A stretch of 64,000 nucleotides of DNA from an uncultured Pseudomonadota bacterium (GCA_903825645.1 CAIKBL010000080.1:17607-81606), one strand, 5' to 3'; positions 1-9,386 are shown, numbered from the stretch's first letter. Notes: generated by a model not told the origin, from the letters alone. A program made the numbers and translations.

Positions 1-111
1 GACGTCGTTGACCTGACAGTACGCGCAGACACCCCACCGGCGGCGGTGGATGCTAGCCTGCGCCACCATGCGTTAGCGCTGGCCAGGATAACGGCGACTT
101 ATGGCCGTTGA
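1..111 (+). CDS. 3' end of an unidentified gene (partial)
   Basis: The first reading frame is open from the window edge to a TGA at 109-111, giving 36 residues that end in LARITATYGR. The composition looks like coding sequence (GCG, CTG and CGC codons), but the fragment is too short to assign to a family. The next gene lies on the same strand about 175 bases further on. The call rests only on the open frame and codon use. Confidence 0.35.
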   Translation, partial: DVVDLTVRADTPPAAVDASLRHHALALARITATYGR

Positions 112-286
112 GGTCGTTGCGTCATCAGGCCTGCTGAGACGTCGATCGTCTGCGGCGGAACGATCGATGGCCTCTGATGTTGAGATAATACGCGTCTCGA
201 CCCCCAAAGGACGCAGGCAGGAAAGAGTCTAGGCCACGTTGACTAGACAGGATGTTTCTAAAACGCCCACTAAAAAATGGACCGCC

Positions 287-1600
287 ATGCAACAGCATCA
301 GAAGACGCCTATCGGCCCGACCAAGGCTAGTTGGCTCCATATTCTCTGGGATCGCCTGAAAGAACATCCGCTCGCCCGCGTGGGGCCGGGTTTGATCACC
401 GGGGTCGCAGATGACGATCCCAGCGGGATCGTGACTTACTCCCAAGCAGGTGCACAATTCGGCCTGAATATGCTCTGGACCATGCCGTTATCGTTCCCGC
501 TAATGGCCGCGGTACAGTCTATGTGTGCCCGCATCGGCCGCGTGACCGGTAAGGGCCTCGCCGCGAACATCAAAGAATCATTCCCACCCTTCGTACTGTA
601 TGGCGTCGTTTTTCTGCTGCTACTCGCCAACACCCTCAACATCGCCGCGGATGTCGCCGCGATGGGCGAAGTCGGCGAGCTCGTGACCGGCATAAACCGT
701 CATCTGATGACGCTCTTCTTTGTGCTAGGCACGCTCGGACTTCAGGTCCTCGTGCCCTACCACCGCTACATCGTCTTTCTCAAGTGGCTGACCCTGTCGC
801 TGCTGTCCTATGCGGCCGTTCTTTTTACCGTTCATGTGCCGTGGGGCGAAGTCCTCTGGCACACGCTTTGGCCCCGATTTATCCCTGACTCCACCGCTGC
901 TGCGGTGATCGTCGGCATCTTCGGCACCACCATCAGCCCCTATCTTTTTTTCTGGCAAGCCTCGGAGGAAGTCGAGGACATGCAGCGGGACAAAGCGACT
1001 GCCCTAGTGCAAGATCCGGCCGCTGCCGCGCCCGAAATCCGACGGATAAATTGGGACACTTGGAGTGGGATGTTCTATTCAAACATCACGGCCTATTTCG
1101 TCATCCTCACCACAGCCGTGACACTCAACGTGGTGGGGATCACCGACATCAACACGGCAGCACAGGCCGCGACCGTGTTACGTCCCCTAGCCGGTGATTT
1201 TGCTTTCCTGCTGTTTACACTAGGGATCATCGGCGTCGGTCTCATCGGCGTTCCGGTGTTAGCCGGATCCGCCGGCTACGCGGCGGCGGAAGCCATGGGC
1301 TGGAATGAGGGGCTCGAACGTAGCGCCAGCGATGCGCGCGGGTTCTACGGCGTGATATCGGTAAGTGTGCTATTGGGTCTGCTGATTCAATATTCGCCCA
1401 TTAGCCCCATGAAAGCGTTGTTCTGGAGCGCGGTCGTGAATGGCATCATCGCAGTGCCTCTGATGGTGGTCATCATCGTGATGGTTTCCAAGAAGGCTCT
1501 GATGGGCGCATTCACCGCCGATAGGGTAACCCTCGCGCTCGGCTGGATCGCCACCCTCGTCATGGGGATCGCGACGATCCGAATGTTCCTGCCGGATTAA
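287..1600 (+). CDS. Nramp-family divalent metal transporter with atypical motifs
   Basis: This is a membrane carrier of the Nramp fold (437 residues from the ATG at 287; an in-frame TTG at 239 would add 16). About 11 hydrophobic segments are visible. The first, near residues 35-60, carries VGPGLITGVADDDPSG, the position of the classical DPGN metal motif, here DPSG. The unwound sixth helix, near residues 212-225, reads TISPYLFFWQ, so the Met of the classical MPH motif is missing. In Nramp proteins these two sites bind the metal, and family members lacking the Met move ions other than Mn2+/Fe2+, for example Mg2+. The family call is secure but the substrate is not. No metal regulator or partner gene lies nearby. 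No strong ribosome site precedes either start. Confidence 0.85.
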   Translation: MQQHQKTPIGPTKASWLHILWDRLKEHPLARVGPGLITGVADDDPSGIVTYSQAGAQFGLNMLWTMPLSFPLMAAVQSMCARIGRVTGKGLAANIKESFPPFVLYGVVFLLLLANTLNIAADVAAMGEVGELVTGINRHLMTLFFVLGTLGLQVLVPYHRYIVFLKWLTLSLLSYAAVLFTVHVPWGEVLWHTLWPRFIPDSTAAAVIVGIFGTTISPYLFFWQASEEVEDMQRDKATALVQDPAAAAPEIRRINWDTWSGMFYSNITAYFVILTTAVTLNVVGITDINTAAQAATVLRPLAGDFAFLLFTLGIIGVGLIGVPVLAGSAGYAAAEAMGWNEGLERSASDARGFYGVISVSVLLGLLIQYSPISPMKALFWSAVVNGIIAVPLMVVIIVMVSKKALMGAFTADRVTLALGWIATLVMGIATIRMFLPD

Positions 1601-1709
1601 TGGTCATGCAGCAAATTATTCCTGACCCGTTACAATAAAGCGGGGGTACCCCTGCTGCGTGTCTAACCCCTAGCCTTCGGTCAGCCAACCCCGCGAGAAA
1701 GACAGTCTT

Positions 1710-2189
1710 ATGCGTTTTTCGGTCCCATTGATCTGGCTTGGCCTGTACTTCGCTCTCCCTTCGTTATGCGATGCCGACGCCTTACCGGATCGAACCCATA
1801 CGCCCGGCGTCATTAACGAAACGCTGTCGCAGCACACTTATCTCTTGCAGTGCCGCGAACGTGGCTGGACTCGTCTATACCGTCCCCCCGCTGCTTTCAC
1901 CAACCGACTCAAACGACAACAGATGCGCCAGTATGGTTATGCCAATCGCGATCCGCGCGACTTTGAGGAAGATCACCTGATCCCTTTATGTCTCGGCGGT
2001 GCCCCTCAAGATCCTCGAAATCTGTGGCCTCAACCCCGCTTCGGCCAGTGGAGTGCTGCCCAAAAAGACGCCCTTGAAAACCGCCTCTGCCATCTCGCCT
2101 GCGCCGGGCGAGTACCTCTCAGGGACGCCCAACGCGATATCGCAACCAACTGGATTTATGCTTACAACCGCTACATGAAGACTCATTAA
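1710..2189 (+). CDS. Secreted HNH-like nuclease domain protein
   Basis: This is a 159-residue protein with an N-terminal signal peptide (residues 1-22, MRFSVPLIWLGLYFALPSLC, then DA). The mature part centres on EEDHLIPLCLGGAPQDPRNL at about residues 90-110. That is the EDH...LGG...DPxNLWP signature of small exported proteins with a beta-beta-alpha-metal HNH-like core. Single Cys residues near 47, 98, 130 and 134 could form disulfides in the periplasm. A role in degrading extracellular nucleic acid is inferred from the family; no substrate is shown. It stands alone between two transporter genes, 109 bases after the Nramp gene. Confidence 0.7.
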   Translation: MRFSVPLIWLGLYFALPSLCDADALPDRTHTPGVINETLSQHTYLLQCRERGWTRLYRPPAAFTNRLKRQQMRQYGYANRDPRDFEEDHLIPLCLGGAPQDPRNLWPQPRFGQWSAAQKDALENRLCHLACAGRVPLRDAQRDIATNWIYAYNRYMKTH

Positions 2190-2259
2190 GGCCAGGGAAG
2201 CGCATTTGACGCGCGCCGCACCCATTTAGCCCTCGCGAAAGAAGCTACCCTAGGCAATA

Positions 2260-2292
2260 TTTCATATAAATTTCATATAACTTTCACATAAC
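2260..2292. repeat. Three tandem 11-bp AT-rich repeats upstream of the SulP gene
   Basis: Three consecutive copies, TTTCATATAAA, TTTCATATAAC and TTTCACATAAC, lie 22-55 bases before the ATG of the SulP transporter. The period equals about one helical turn, so a protein could bind all copies on the same face. They may be an operator or an AT-rich promoter element. Which protein binds is unknown. Confidence 0.6.
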
Positions 2293-2314
2293 ACCTATAA
2301 AGTTGGTGGTACTC

Positions 2315-4579
2315 ATGACTGCTTTGGAATCAATGACACCGTATTCGCCTACCCCAAGGCCCGCGAGGGAGAGCCACTCACTGCGTGGCGATCTCATCGG
2401 TGGCATGACTGGTGCACTGATCGTCATCCCGACGCTACTTTCTTGCGGCAGCGTTATTTTTTCCGGGATCAGCGGTTCTCTTGTCGCGATGGGCATCGCC
2501 AGCGCCTTCGTATCCGCGACAATCTGCGCGCTCGTCGCAGGCGCCTTCGGCGGACACACTCTCCACGTCATCAATTGCCCCAAAACCAGTCATGCGGCGA
2601 TCCTGGCAGGACTCTGCACAGTCGTGCTCGCGCAGCCCGGCTTTGTCAGTACCTTTCCAGGACCCACTGCAGTGCCCGCGTTATTAATGGTGTGCTTCTT
2701 GGCCATCTTCGTCTCAGGCATAACGCAATTCTGCTTAGGGGCAGCGCGACTGGGCACTGTCGTCAAATTCGTCCCCCAACCTGTGCTCGCGGGCTTCATA
2801 AATGGTTTCGCGCTACAGATCATCGTCGGACAAATACCCGGCTTATTCGGCATTAAAAAGCTGGCCCAATTCGCCGTTCATGGCACAACCCTGCTGTCAC
2901 CTTGGCCACTGAGTTTGGGGATCTTGACGCTCGTTACAAGCCAGCTATCCAGGCGCTTTCTCAAAATGATTCCCGCGCCGCTCGTCGGTATGACCATCGG
3001 CGCTCTCGCTTGGCAGGCAGGCGCACATTTCGTTCCTGAAGCGGCCTTAGGGCCCCTAATCGGCGCACTCCCTGAACAATGGATACCACAGTTTCGCTTG
3101 TTTGAAATCGTCCATTTTGCCTTATCACCCGGATTCCTTTCCCTCGCTTTTCCCATTCTGGCCACCGGGCTGACGCTGGCGATGATTTCGTCCATCCAGT
3201 CGCTCATGAGTATCGCAACCGCTGATAGGCTAGCCGACACGCGCCATAACAGTAACCAGGAGCTGATGGTTCAGGGCGTCGGCAATTTGCTTGCGGCAAT
3301 TTGTGGCGGCGCACCGAGCGGTGGATCGCCGAATGTTACCCAGGCCGTGTTTGCCGCGGGGGCACGCACCCAAAAAGCAAACTTCGCCCATGCGGCAGCG
3401 ATGATTATGCTCGCTATCGCACTCGGGAAGGTCATTGCGCTGATCCCGATTTCCGTCATGGCCGCTGTCGTTATCACGACAACGCTTGCCCTCTTTGACA
3501 AGTGGACACGACAACTTTTCCAGGGCTTGCGGACCACCCAGGGGAAAAATCGCATCGATATCGCCATCAATCTGACCGTCATCCTGACCGTCACTGTCCT
3601 CGTTATCGCCGTCGGCGCATTGGCTGCGCTCGGCACCGGGATGTCGCTCGCCTTCGTTATTTTCCTATACCGTGCAGGCGATCAGTCCGTGCGTCGCGTA
3701 CTGCGCGCGGGTGCGCTGCGTTCTCGCACCAGCCGTAGCCCGAAAGCCTACGAAGCTTTGGAAAGTGCGCGCGCCCGGATTGCCCTCGTGGAGATGGAGG
3801 GCGCCATGTTCTTTGGTTCCATTGACTCGGTGATCACGAAGGCTGAAGCAGAGCTCGAGGTCGCGGATTGGCTGATTCTTGACTTCGCACGCGTCAGCCT
3901 CATCGACAGCAGTGGGGCGATGCTCCTCAAGCGGCTTGATGATGCCATCAAGAAGCAGCGAAAGCGCTTATTGTTCAGCGGTCTCGCCAAAGACAGCCCT
4001 CACGTGGTTTACATGAACTCCGTGGGATTCGACGCACCGACCAAGGAGAACCGCATCTTTGCTAGCGCTGACGAAGCTATGCATCTAGCGGAGGAAGAAT
4101 TGCTGGGACACCTCGGGATCACGGGCCCTATCCGAGAAGTAGCACTTGGTGAATTTGAAGTATTAAAAGGGCTCACCGAGCAGGAAATCGAACACTTTTC
4201 CAACTGCCTGACACAGCGCGAATATCCGGCGGATAGCACCTTAATCCGAACCGGGGACACCGACCGCAGTATTTATCTGCTCACCCGCGGCAACGCAAGT
4301 GTACGTTTAGGCGGAGACGGTCCTACCCGCAACCTACCGATATTTCGTTATGAGGCTGGGACCCTATTCGGCGAAGTGGCCTTACTCTCGGGTCAACCAC
4401 GCTCGGCGGATGTCATAGCGGAAACATCCGTGATCGTCCACGAGCTTACACCAGAGAATTTCGAACAATTGACGACGGAAGAGCCGAAGATCGCAGTCCA
4501 GTTGATGCGAAATCTTGCCGCTATCATGGCGACCCGTCTGCGTAACCAAACCGAGGTGATCCGCCAGTTGGGCGCTTGA
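2315..4579 (+). CDS. SulP anion transporter fused to STAS and cyclic-nucleotide-binding domains
   Basis: This is an inner-membrane SLC26/SulP permease of 754 residues (ATG at 2315; an in-frame GTG at 2303 is possible). The order is about 12 membrane segments (residues 20-450), a STAS domain (about 478-590) with LILDFARVSLIDSSGAMLL holding the conserved DSSG loop, and a CAP_ED/cNMP domain (about 614-750). The last has the phosphate-binding cassette FGEVALLSGQPRSAD near residue 685, where the PRSA Arg-Ser pair that contacts the cyclic phosphate is intact. SulP proteins carry sulfate, bicarbonate, dicarboxylates or similar anions; the substrate here is not evident. The cNMP domain implies direct gating by cAMP or cGMP (inference). 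No cyclase gene is in the window. A second SulP protein without the cNMP domain lies at 45985-47646. Confidence 0.9.
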   Translation: MTALESMTPYSPTPRPARESHSLRGDLIGGMTGALIVIPTLLSCGSVIFSGISGSLVAMGIASAFVSATICALVAGAFGGHTLHVINCPKTSHAAILAGLCTVVLAQPGFVSTFPGPTAVPALLMVCFLAIFVSGITQFCLGAARLGTVVKFVPQPVLAGFINGFALQIIVGQIPGLFGIKKLAQFAVHGTTLLSPWPLSLGILTLVTSQLSRRFLKMIPAPLVGMTIGALAWQAGAHFVPEAALGPLIGALPEQWIPQFRLFEIVHFALSPGFLSLAFPILATGLTLAMISSIQSLMSIATADRLADTRHNSNQELMVQGVGNLLAAICGGAPSGGSPNVTQAVFAAGARTQKANFAHAAAMIMLAIALGKVIALIPISVMAAVVITTTLALFDKWTRQLFQGLRTTQGKNRIDIAINLTVILTVTVLVIAVGALAALGTGMSLAFVIFLYRAGDQSVRRVLRAGALRSRTSRSPKAYEALESARARIALVEMEGAMFFGSIDSVITKAEAELEVADWLILDFARVSLIDSSGAMLLKRLDDAIKKQRKRLLFSGLAKDSPHVVYMNSVGFDAPTKENRIFASADEAMHLAEEELLGHLGITGPIREVALGEFEVLKGLTEQEIEHFSNCLTQREYPADSTLIRTGDTDRSIYLLTRGNASVRLGGDGPTRNLPIFRYEAGTLFGEVALLSGQPRSADVIAETSVIVHELTPENFEQLTTEEPKIAVQLMRNLAAIMATRLRNQTEVIRQLGA

Positions 4580-5110
4580 TCCAGGCCTGGTATCGATATC
4601 CTCCACCGGCCATGATTGCGATTGAGTTGAATATTAACCCGCGCTGCGTCTACTGCCCATCTCTCACCCTCTGCCCTACCGATCATTGATGCCAAGCGCT
4701 CACTTTTTGACTTTAAGAGGATGAGCCCGTTCGATGCCCTAAAAACGTTTCTGGCACCGTTTCTCCGTCGCGGCCTCGAATTTATTTTGGGGCCCGCTGG
4801 GCGAAGCTAATCTCCCTACATTATTCTGAGCGCCGCGCGGAATCGCCAAACGAAGTGACTGTTGCATAAAATTTTTTCGATAGGGCTATTGTGTTCGCTG
4901 TTCGATAATCATCTTCGACCATTGGCGCAGCACTGCTTGTTTGTCTTAAATTCGCCACCGGTAGTACGAGACCCTGACGTCAAATCATAACTGCGTCAGG
5001 TGCTTAACCGCAGGAAAATAAAACAAATTATGCGGATTTCTCAGAAATGAGAATATGTGCGCACAGATAATCGCGCTCGACGACCATCAATCAAAAAAAG
5101 GGGTACGTAG
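4580..5110. other. Intergenic, no gene recognised
   Basis: There are 531 bases between the SulP gene and the esterase gene. Short open frames on both strands show no family signature or good ribosome site. The segment 4850-5050 is AT-richer than its surroundings and may hold the esterase promoter, but I could not identify boxes with confidence. Confidence 0.4.
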
Positions 5111-5887
5111 ATGCTTTGGCAACGTGAAGTGCACCATTACAAAAAGGATGGGCGGGTCATTCATGTGGCACTCCCCGAAGGCTATCGCGCGCGCGCCACA
5201 TCATACCCTGTGCTGGTGTGCCTCGACGCGCAATGGATTTTTGGCACGGTATGCGACGCAGCACTCAACCTGGGGCTTGCACGTCTGCTGCCGCGGGTCA
5301 TCGTGGTAGGTGTTGGCTGGAATCGCGCAACGGCTAGAGAGGTGGTCCATTCTCGCGCTGCAGCGTATACCCCTACCGCAGCCCCCATTCCAGAAGCTGT
5401 CGCGCGGAGCATGGCGAATGCCCCGGCATTCGGTCAGGCACCAGAATTCCAGCACTGGCTACTCGACGAGGCGCTACCGGAGTTGCAGGCCAATTACGCC
5501 ATCGATGCTGAGCAACAAACTTTGATCGGTCATTCGCTCTCAGGGCTATTCGGACTCTACACGCTCTTTACCCGCCCGCAGGCCTTCACGCGCTGGCTGC
5601 TCGCGAGTCCTTCTTCTTGGTGGGACAATCGCCTCATCTTTGACTTAGAGAAGACAAACCGCAGCGAGGGGCCTCACGCAAAAGGCAAAGTTTTTCTTTC
5701 GGTAGGTGGTGAAGAAACCTGGGTGGGCGACATCCCCATGGGGGAAAACACTGAAATGCTGCACGCCAGACTGGCTGAAAGACGGAGTGAAGATTTCGAC
5801 ACGACCCTCGCCGTCCTCGAAGGAGAACTTCATCATTCGACGATTCCGGCGGCTGTCAGTCGCGGGCTCCGCTGGCTTTATCAATGA
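5111..5887 (+). CDS. Alpha/beta hydrolase of the esterase-D/Fes type
   Basis: This 258-residue alpha/beta-fold esterase matches the putative esterase family that includes esterase D and the IroE/Fes siderophore esterases. The nucleophile elbow GHSLSG places Ser at residue 142. The C-terminal LEGELHHSTIPAAV supplies the His near residue 237, and the acid residue is not obvious. The start is set by AGGGG about 8 bases before the ATG. No signal peptide is present, so it is probably cytoplasmic. Nothing in the neighbourhood points to siderophore metabolism. The natural ester is unknown; an S-formylglutathione-hydrolase-like role is a weaker alternative. Confidence 0.8.
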   Translation: MLWQREVHHYKKDGRVIHVALPEGYRARATSYPVLVCLDAQWIFGTVCDAALNLGLARLLPRVIVVGVGWNRATAREVVHSRAAAYTPTAAPIPEAVARSMANAPAFGQAPEFQHWLLDEALPELQANYAIDAEQQTLIGHSLSGLFGLYTLFTRPQAFTRWLLASPSSWWDNRLIFDLEKTNRSEGPHAKGKVFLSVGGEETWVGDIPMGENTEMLHARLAERRSEDFDTTLAVLEGELHHSTIPAAVSRGLRWLYQ

Positions 5888-6554
5888 ACTAGGTCGCGTC
5901 AGGTTGGTGCGCCGCATCCGCGCCCTCCCCACTTTGTCTTTAGAGAGACCGTATCGCCGCCGTTCATCTCAGATCGTGAGGACACGGCCACGTGTCCAGG
6001 GCCGCCACAGTACGCGGAGCGGACAAGCACCCCGAGGGGCCGTAAGCTCGCTGCCGCAATATCGCCCTATGCTGATCGAAATGCGCGGTTGTGTATCGAC
6101 AATAGCGCTGCAGGATAGCGACAACGATCGTCCGGCATCGTGACCGGATAATTTCCTCACACGATCTCCGTAATTGCCCTTGTATGCCAGGGTCATACCC
6201 CTGTCTTAGTCTCTTAGTCTGAAAGAGAAGGCTTCGCTTTCATTTCAAAACCAATTCATCAATAACGTGCGAAAAAGACCACATATGCGTGGCTCACAGG
6301 GGAGAAAAACGTTTTTTGCCTCCACGCAATCGAGCGTTAAACTCTTCTATCGCCGGTCGACTCAATGGGCGACTGCTCGCCGCTAAAAATGCGATCCCGA
6401 TCAGTCTTGCCACGGGGACTCGGTTTTTTATGCCCGCTCTGCGTCGACCATGATAGAACGGTCTCGCGATTTAATTTTTTCTACGCGGAGAAATGTTTAA
6501 TGCACGTGCTACCCGCTTTCCCCGCTCAACCTGAATTTAATTTGTGTCGCCAAC
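5888..6554. other. Intergenic, no gene recognised
   Basis: There are 667 bases without a supportable gene. The open frames here have atypical composition and no ribosome sites. The sequence becomes AT-rich between 6200 and 6560. It may be remnant DNA, given the broken gene that follows. Confidence 0.4.
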
Positions 6555-7001
6555 GTGGCTGAATCTTGGTATGGAGGTCACTGTTTCTGCGGCGCCGTGC
6601 GTATCGAAGTACGAGGGATCCGGATTTTGTCTGACTACTGCCACTGTTAGGACTGCCGTGATTGGTCTAACGCGCCGGTGACCTCTTTCGTGATGTGGCC
6701 CTTTGATACCGTCTCCATCACCCGCAGAAAAGAAAAGTTAGCGGCATGGGGTCTAAATCCGGAAACCCCTAGGGCTTGGTGTGCGCTTTGTGGCGGCCAT
6801 GTCGGTGCCTTCCGCAAACACCACGCGCTGCCACGTGTCATCCTCGGCCCTCATATCCTGCCGACACTGACCTTTGTACCTTCCCTGCATGTGTTCTATG
6901 GCGAAAAGGTCATTGAGACACACGATGATCTACTGAGAGTTCGCAAACTGTCTCAACTGATCACAAAACCAAAATCAGGCGCTTGCGGTGGCGGCGAATG
7001 A
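6555..7001 (+). pseudogene. GFA/Mss4-fold family gene interrupted by an in-frame amber codon
   Basis: Read from GTG 6555, the frame encodes a member of the glutathione-dependent formaldehyde-activating enzyme family (about 148 residues), a small zinc-binding fold. The zinc-ligand clusters are all present: GGHCFCGAV near the start, CHC-x-DCR, and CALCGG at about residues 80-85. The x of CHC-x-DCR is a TAG codon (6648-6650), and the frame continues without shift to the stop at 7001. A GTG at 6678 could restart translation but would lose the first zinc clusters. A nonsense mutation is the simplest reading. The reaction of most family members is unknown despite the name. Confidence 0.75.
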
Positions 7002-7412
7002 ATCGCCCCCGTTTTCCGACAGGACTAGAAAAGAGCTGTCTGTCGTCACGATTCGGCACAACAACCGCCGCCCGACTGTCCAGAGATCTCCACTTCATCG
7101 CGCCGCTTCCCCAGCTCGGTACTTTGGGAAACACCGAACAGGGTGATGGGCTGGATGAGGCGCTCCGAGGTTATCCTGTCGACCCTTGTTGTGAATATCG
7201 GAGGGCGCATGCGCGGACGGACGCCATGACGACAGGCCCGGTCTGTATCGATCAACGCATGGCGTGGTTAATCAGCGTTCAAGTTGAGAACTGAACCACC
7301 CCCGCAAAAATAGCCAAAGCGGTAGGACTTCCTGAGGTGCCCTTTAACCGTGTTCTCCGCCCGCAGGGCTTGCCGGTCAACGCGCAGCAAAACCACGGAC
7401 AATGGCCGCCAC
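7002..7412. other. Intergenic, no gene recognised
   Basis: There are 411 bases between the convergent GFA pseudogene and the Tim44-like gene. Overlapping frames at 6983-7294 and 7268-7543 have no family signature. No hairpin with a T-tract was seen. Confidence 0.35.
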
Positions 7413-8321
7413 TTAGTCCTCGGTCTGGCGGATACCATCCAAAAACCAGGTCGGCTCCACAGCCCCCCGGTGGCGGATAAAATTCCACACCTCATGCACC
7501 CGACGCGCAGGCTCCCCCTCACACTCCTGAACAAGTGCGTCAAAGTGGACCACGGCCTCTAACCGGTCGTCGGTCTCGCTCACCTGCAGTAATTCGGCTT
7601 CGAGTCTCAATACGGTTGTGTGGTTGTCAGCATCGAGATCCTGAATGCGTGCCGCCACCTCTACGTACATGCCTTCCGTGGTAAGCCGGCGCACTATCCC
7701 GAGATCGCGTGCGTCCCAGGCTTTCTGCAAATCACCATAAGCATTCTTGGCCCCGGCGATGAAACCAGCCTGATCGAAAGCGACCGGTAAAGATGGTCGC
7801 CTAACATCGCCGTCCCCGGGCGGGAGACCATTCCCCGGGCCACGCCCGACTAAATTCTGGCTCTCGAGCACTCGTGCGTATCTGTTGTCCACGGGTCGAG
7901 GCTGGGGCTGGTAAGCCGCTCGAGGCGGACTCGCTCGCCTGGATATCGCCAGCACGCGAAACAGCAAAAAAATCACGCCACCGAAAATCAACATATCCAT
8001 TAGATTGATATGCTCGAAGGCACCCCCGAAAAAGAGCGCACCCAGCATTCCTCCAATGGCGAACCGACCCAGCATGCCCGTCAGACCACCCCGCAGGCCT
8101 AAGCTGCTGCGCATCGATTGATTACGCGCCATGCTTTCCTGTTGATGGAGTGGAGACATGGCCGGCGCGCTACCTTCGCGCTTAAAGGGGGTGCCATAGG
8201 ATGCACGGCTACCAAACGATGCCCCTCCCCCGAAACGCTTCGCCTCAACGTCATGCATCATCCCAAGTGTGAGCATGACGCCCAACAGAAGCGAAACCAA
8301 AAACCCGAGGCGCTTGTTCAT
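7413..8321 (-). CDS. Tim44-like domain protein, membrane-anchored
   Basis: This is a 302-residue protein with an N-terminal hydrophobic segment (residues 4-24, probably a signal or anchor) and a Gly/Ser-rich linker. Two further hydrophobic stretches lie near residues 80-120. The C-terminal Tim44-like fold (about 170-300) contains AWDARDLGIVRRLTTEGMY and ends FIRHRGAVEPTWFLDGIRQT. This architecture is common in proteobacteria. The C-terminal domain resembles the membrane-binding part of mitochondrial Tim44, but the bacterial role is not established. The ATG at 8321 is preferred over an in-frame start 12 bases earlier because GAGAG precedes it. Confidence 0.8.
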   Translation of the reverse strand: MNKRLGFLVSLLLGVMLTLGMMHDVEAKRFGGGASFGSRASYGTPFKREGSAPAMSPLHQQESMARNQSMRSSLGLRGGLTGMLGRFAIGGMLGALFFGGAFEHINLMDMLIFGGVIFLLFRVLAISRRASPPRAAYQPQPRPVDNRYARVLESQNLVGRGPGNGLPPGDGDVRRPSLPVAFDQAGFIAGAKNAYGDLQKAWDARDLGIVRRLTTEGMYVEVAARIQDLDADNHTTVLRLEAELLQVSETDDRLEAVVHFDALVQECEGEPARRVHEVWNFIRHRGAVEPTWFLDGIRQTED

Positions 8322-8492
8322 TACTGCTCTCAATTATCTGTAATGGGCGTTAACGCCGCCCGCGACTGCGCAATATGGCAGGTCCGGTCGCAAACTCAAG
8401 CGCCGAGACCCATTCGACACGAGCGCCGTGGCTTGCGCTGGAGATGTGCCCTGCGTTACGGTCCCGGGGACATACCGCAACAGGAAGACGTT

Positions 8493-9386
8493 ATGAAAAT
8501 CGGTTTTTTTGCGATCGGTCTCGCCAACCTGGCCCGCCCCGAATTGCTCGCAGCGGCAGCCCAAACGGCCGAACGAGTGGGTATCGATACGCTGTGGACC
8601 GGTGAGCACATCGTTTTTTTTGATGACATCAAGTCTCAATATCCTTATGCCAGAACCAGCACGGAGCCACCGGTCCCCGGAGATATCGCCATTTTGAACC
8701 CGTTCGTGGCGCTTTCTTATGCGGCCGCCCTCACCACACGCATACGGCTGGCAACCGGCGTCTGCCTGATCCCAGAATATAACCCTCTACTACTCGCAAA
8801 GCTCGCCGCGTCCCTTGATGTCGTCAGTAACGGACGATTCGTATTTGGCGTCGGCGTGGGGTGGCTTAAAGAAGAATTCCAAGCTCTGGGGATCCCCTGG
8901 GAGCGCCGAGGCGCGCGCGCGAGAGAGACCGTGGCCGCCATGCGCGAACTGTGGGAGCAGCCACGAAGTAACTTTGACGGCGAGTTCGTCTCGTTTTCTG
9001 GTGCCCGTTCGTACCCGAAGCCGCCACGGGACGGCAAGATACCGATCATTGTCGGCGGCCAAAGCGATGCGGCACTCACGCGCGCAGCCGCGTGGGGGGA
9101 TGGCTGGTGTGGCTTTAATCTGACACCCGAAGAGGCCGGTGTCATGGTCGAACGCCTCGACAGCCTGCTGATCAAACACGGTCGGCGACGAGACGCCTTC
9201 GAGATTTTTGTAGCCCCAATCCGCTCCGCTGGACCGGAAACGATAGCGGCCTATCGCGATGCAGGCGTCGATGAGCTGTATCTCACCCCTATTTTCGACC
9301 AACCGTTTTCAACCATCGAAGAAACGACCCGGGTAATTGAAGACATCGGTCGCGCTTGGGTGGACGTCGCCAAGCGAGGCCGTTGA
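8493..9386 (+). CDS. LLM class F420-dependent oxidoreductase (about 297 aa)
   Basis: This is a luciferase-like TIM-barrel enzyme of the subgroup that uses F420 or FMN. It starts MKIGFFAIGLANLARPELL and carries the landmarks GIDTLWTGEHIVF, RLATGVCLIPEYNPLLLAK, NGRFVFGVGVGWLKEEF and PIIVGGQSDAALTRAA, in family order. The open frame extends far upstream, but CAGGAAG at 8481-8487 and the family N-terminus fix the start at 8493. It is followed 93 bases on by a strong terminator, so it is a single-gene unit. Two further LLM proteins (35203-36051 and 55015-56214) are in the window. Substrate and cofactor choice are not readable from sequence. Confidence 0.88.
   Translation: MKIGFFAIGLANLARPELLAAAAQTAERVGIDTLWTGEHIVFFDDIKSQYPYARTSTEPPVPGDIAILNPFVALSYAAALTTRIRLATGVCLIPEYNPLLLAKLAASLDVVSNGRFVFGVGVGWLKEEFQALGIPWERRGARARETVAAMRELWEQPRSNFDGEFVSFSGARSYPKPPRDGKIPIIVGGQSDAALTRAAAWGDGWCGFNLTPEEAGVMVERLDSLLIKHGRRRDAFEIFVAPIRSAGPETIAAYRDAGVDELYLTPIFDQPFSTIEETTRVIEDIGRAWVDVAKRGR

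Noticed and set aside
2443..3738. Several Arg-rich open frames within the SulP gene on both strands
   Set aside because: They are out-of-frame shadows of a well-supported transporter gene.
6648..6650. The TAG in the GFA gene as a pyrrolysine codon
   Set aside because: Pyrrolysine is confined to methylamine methyltransferases in archaea and a few bacteria, and no supporting genes are visible.
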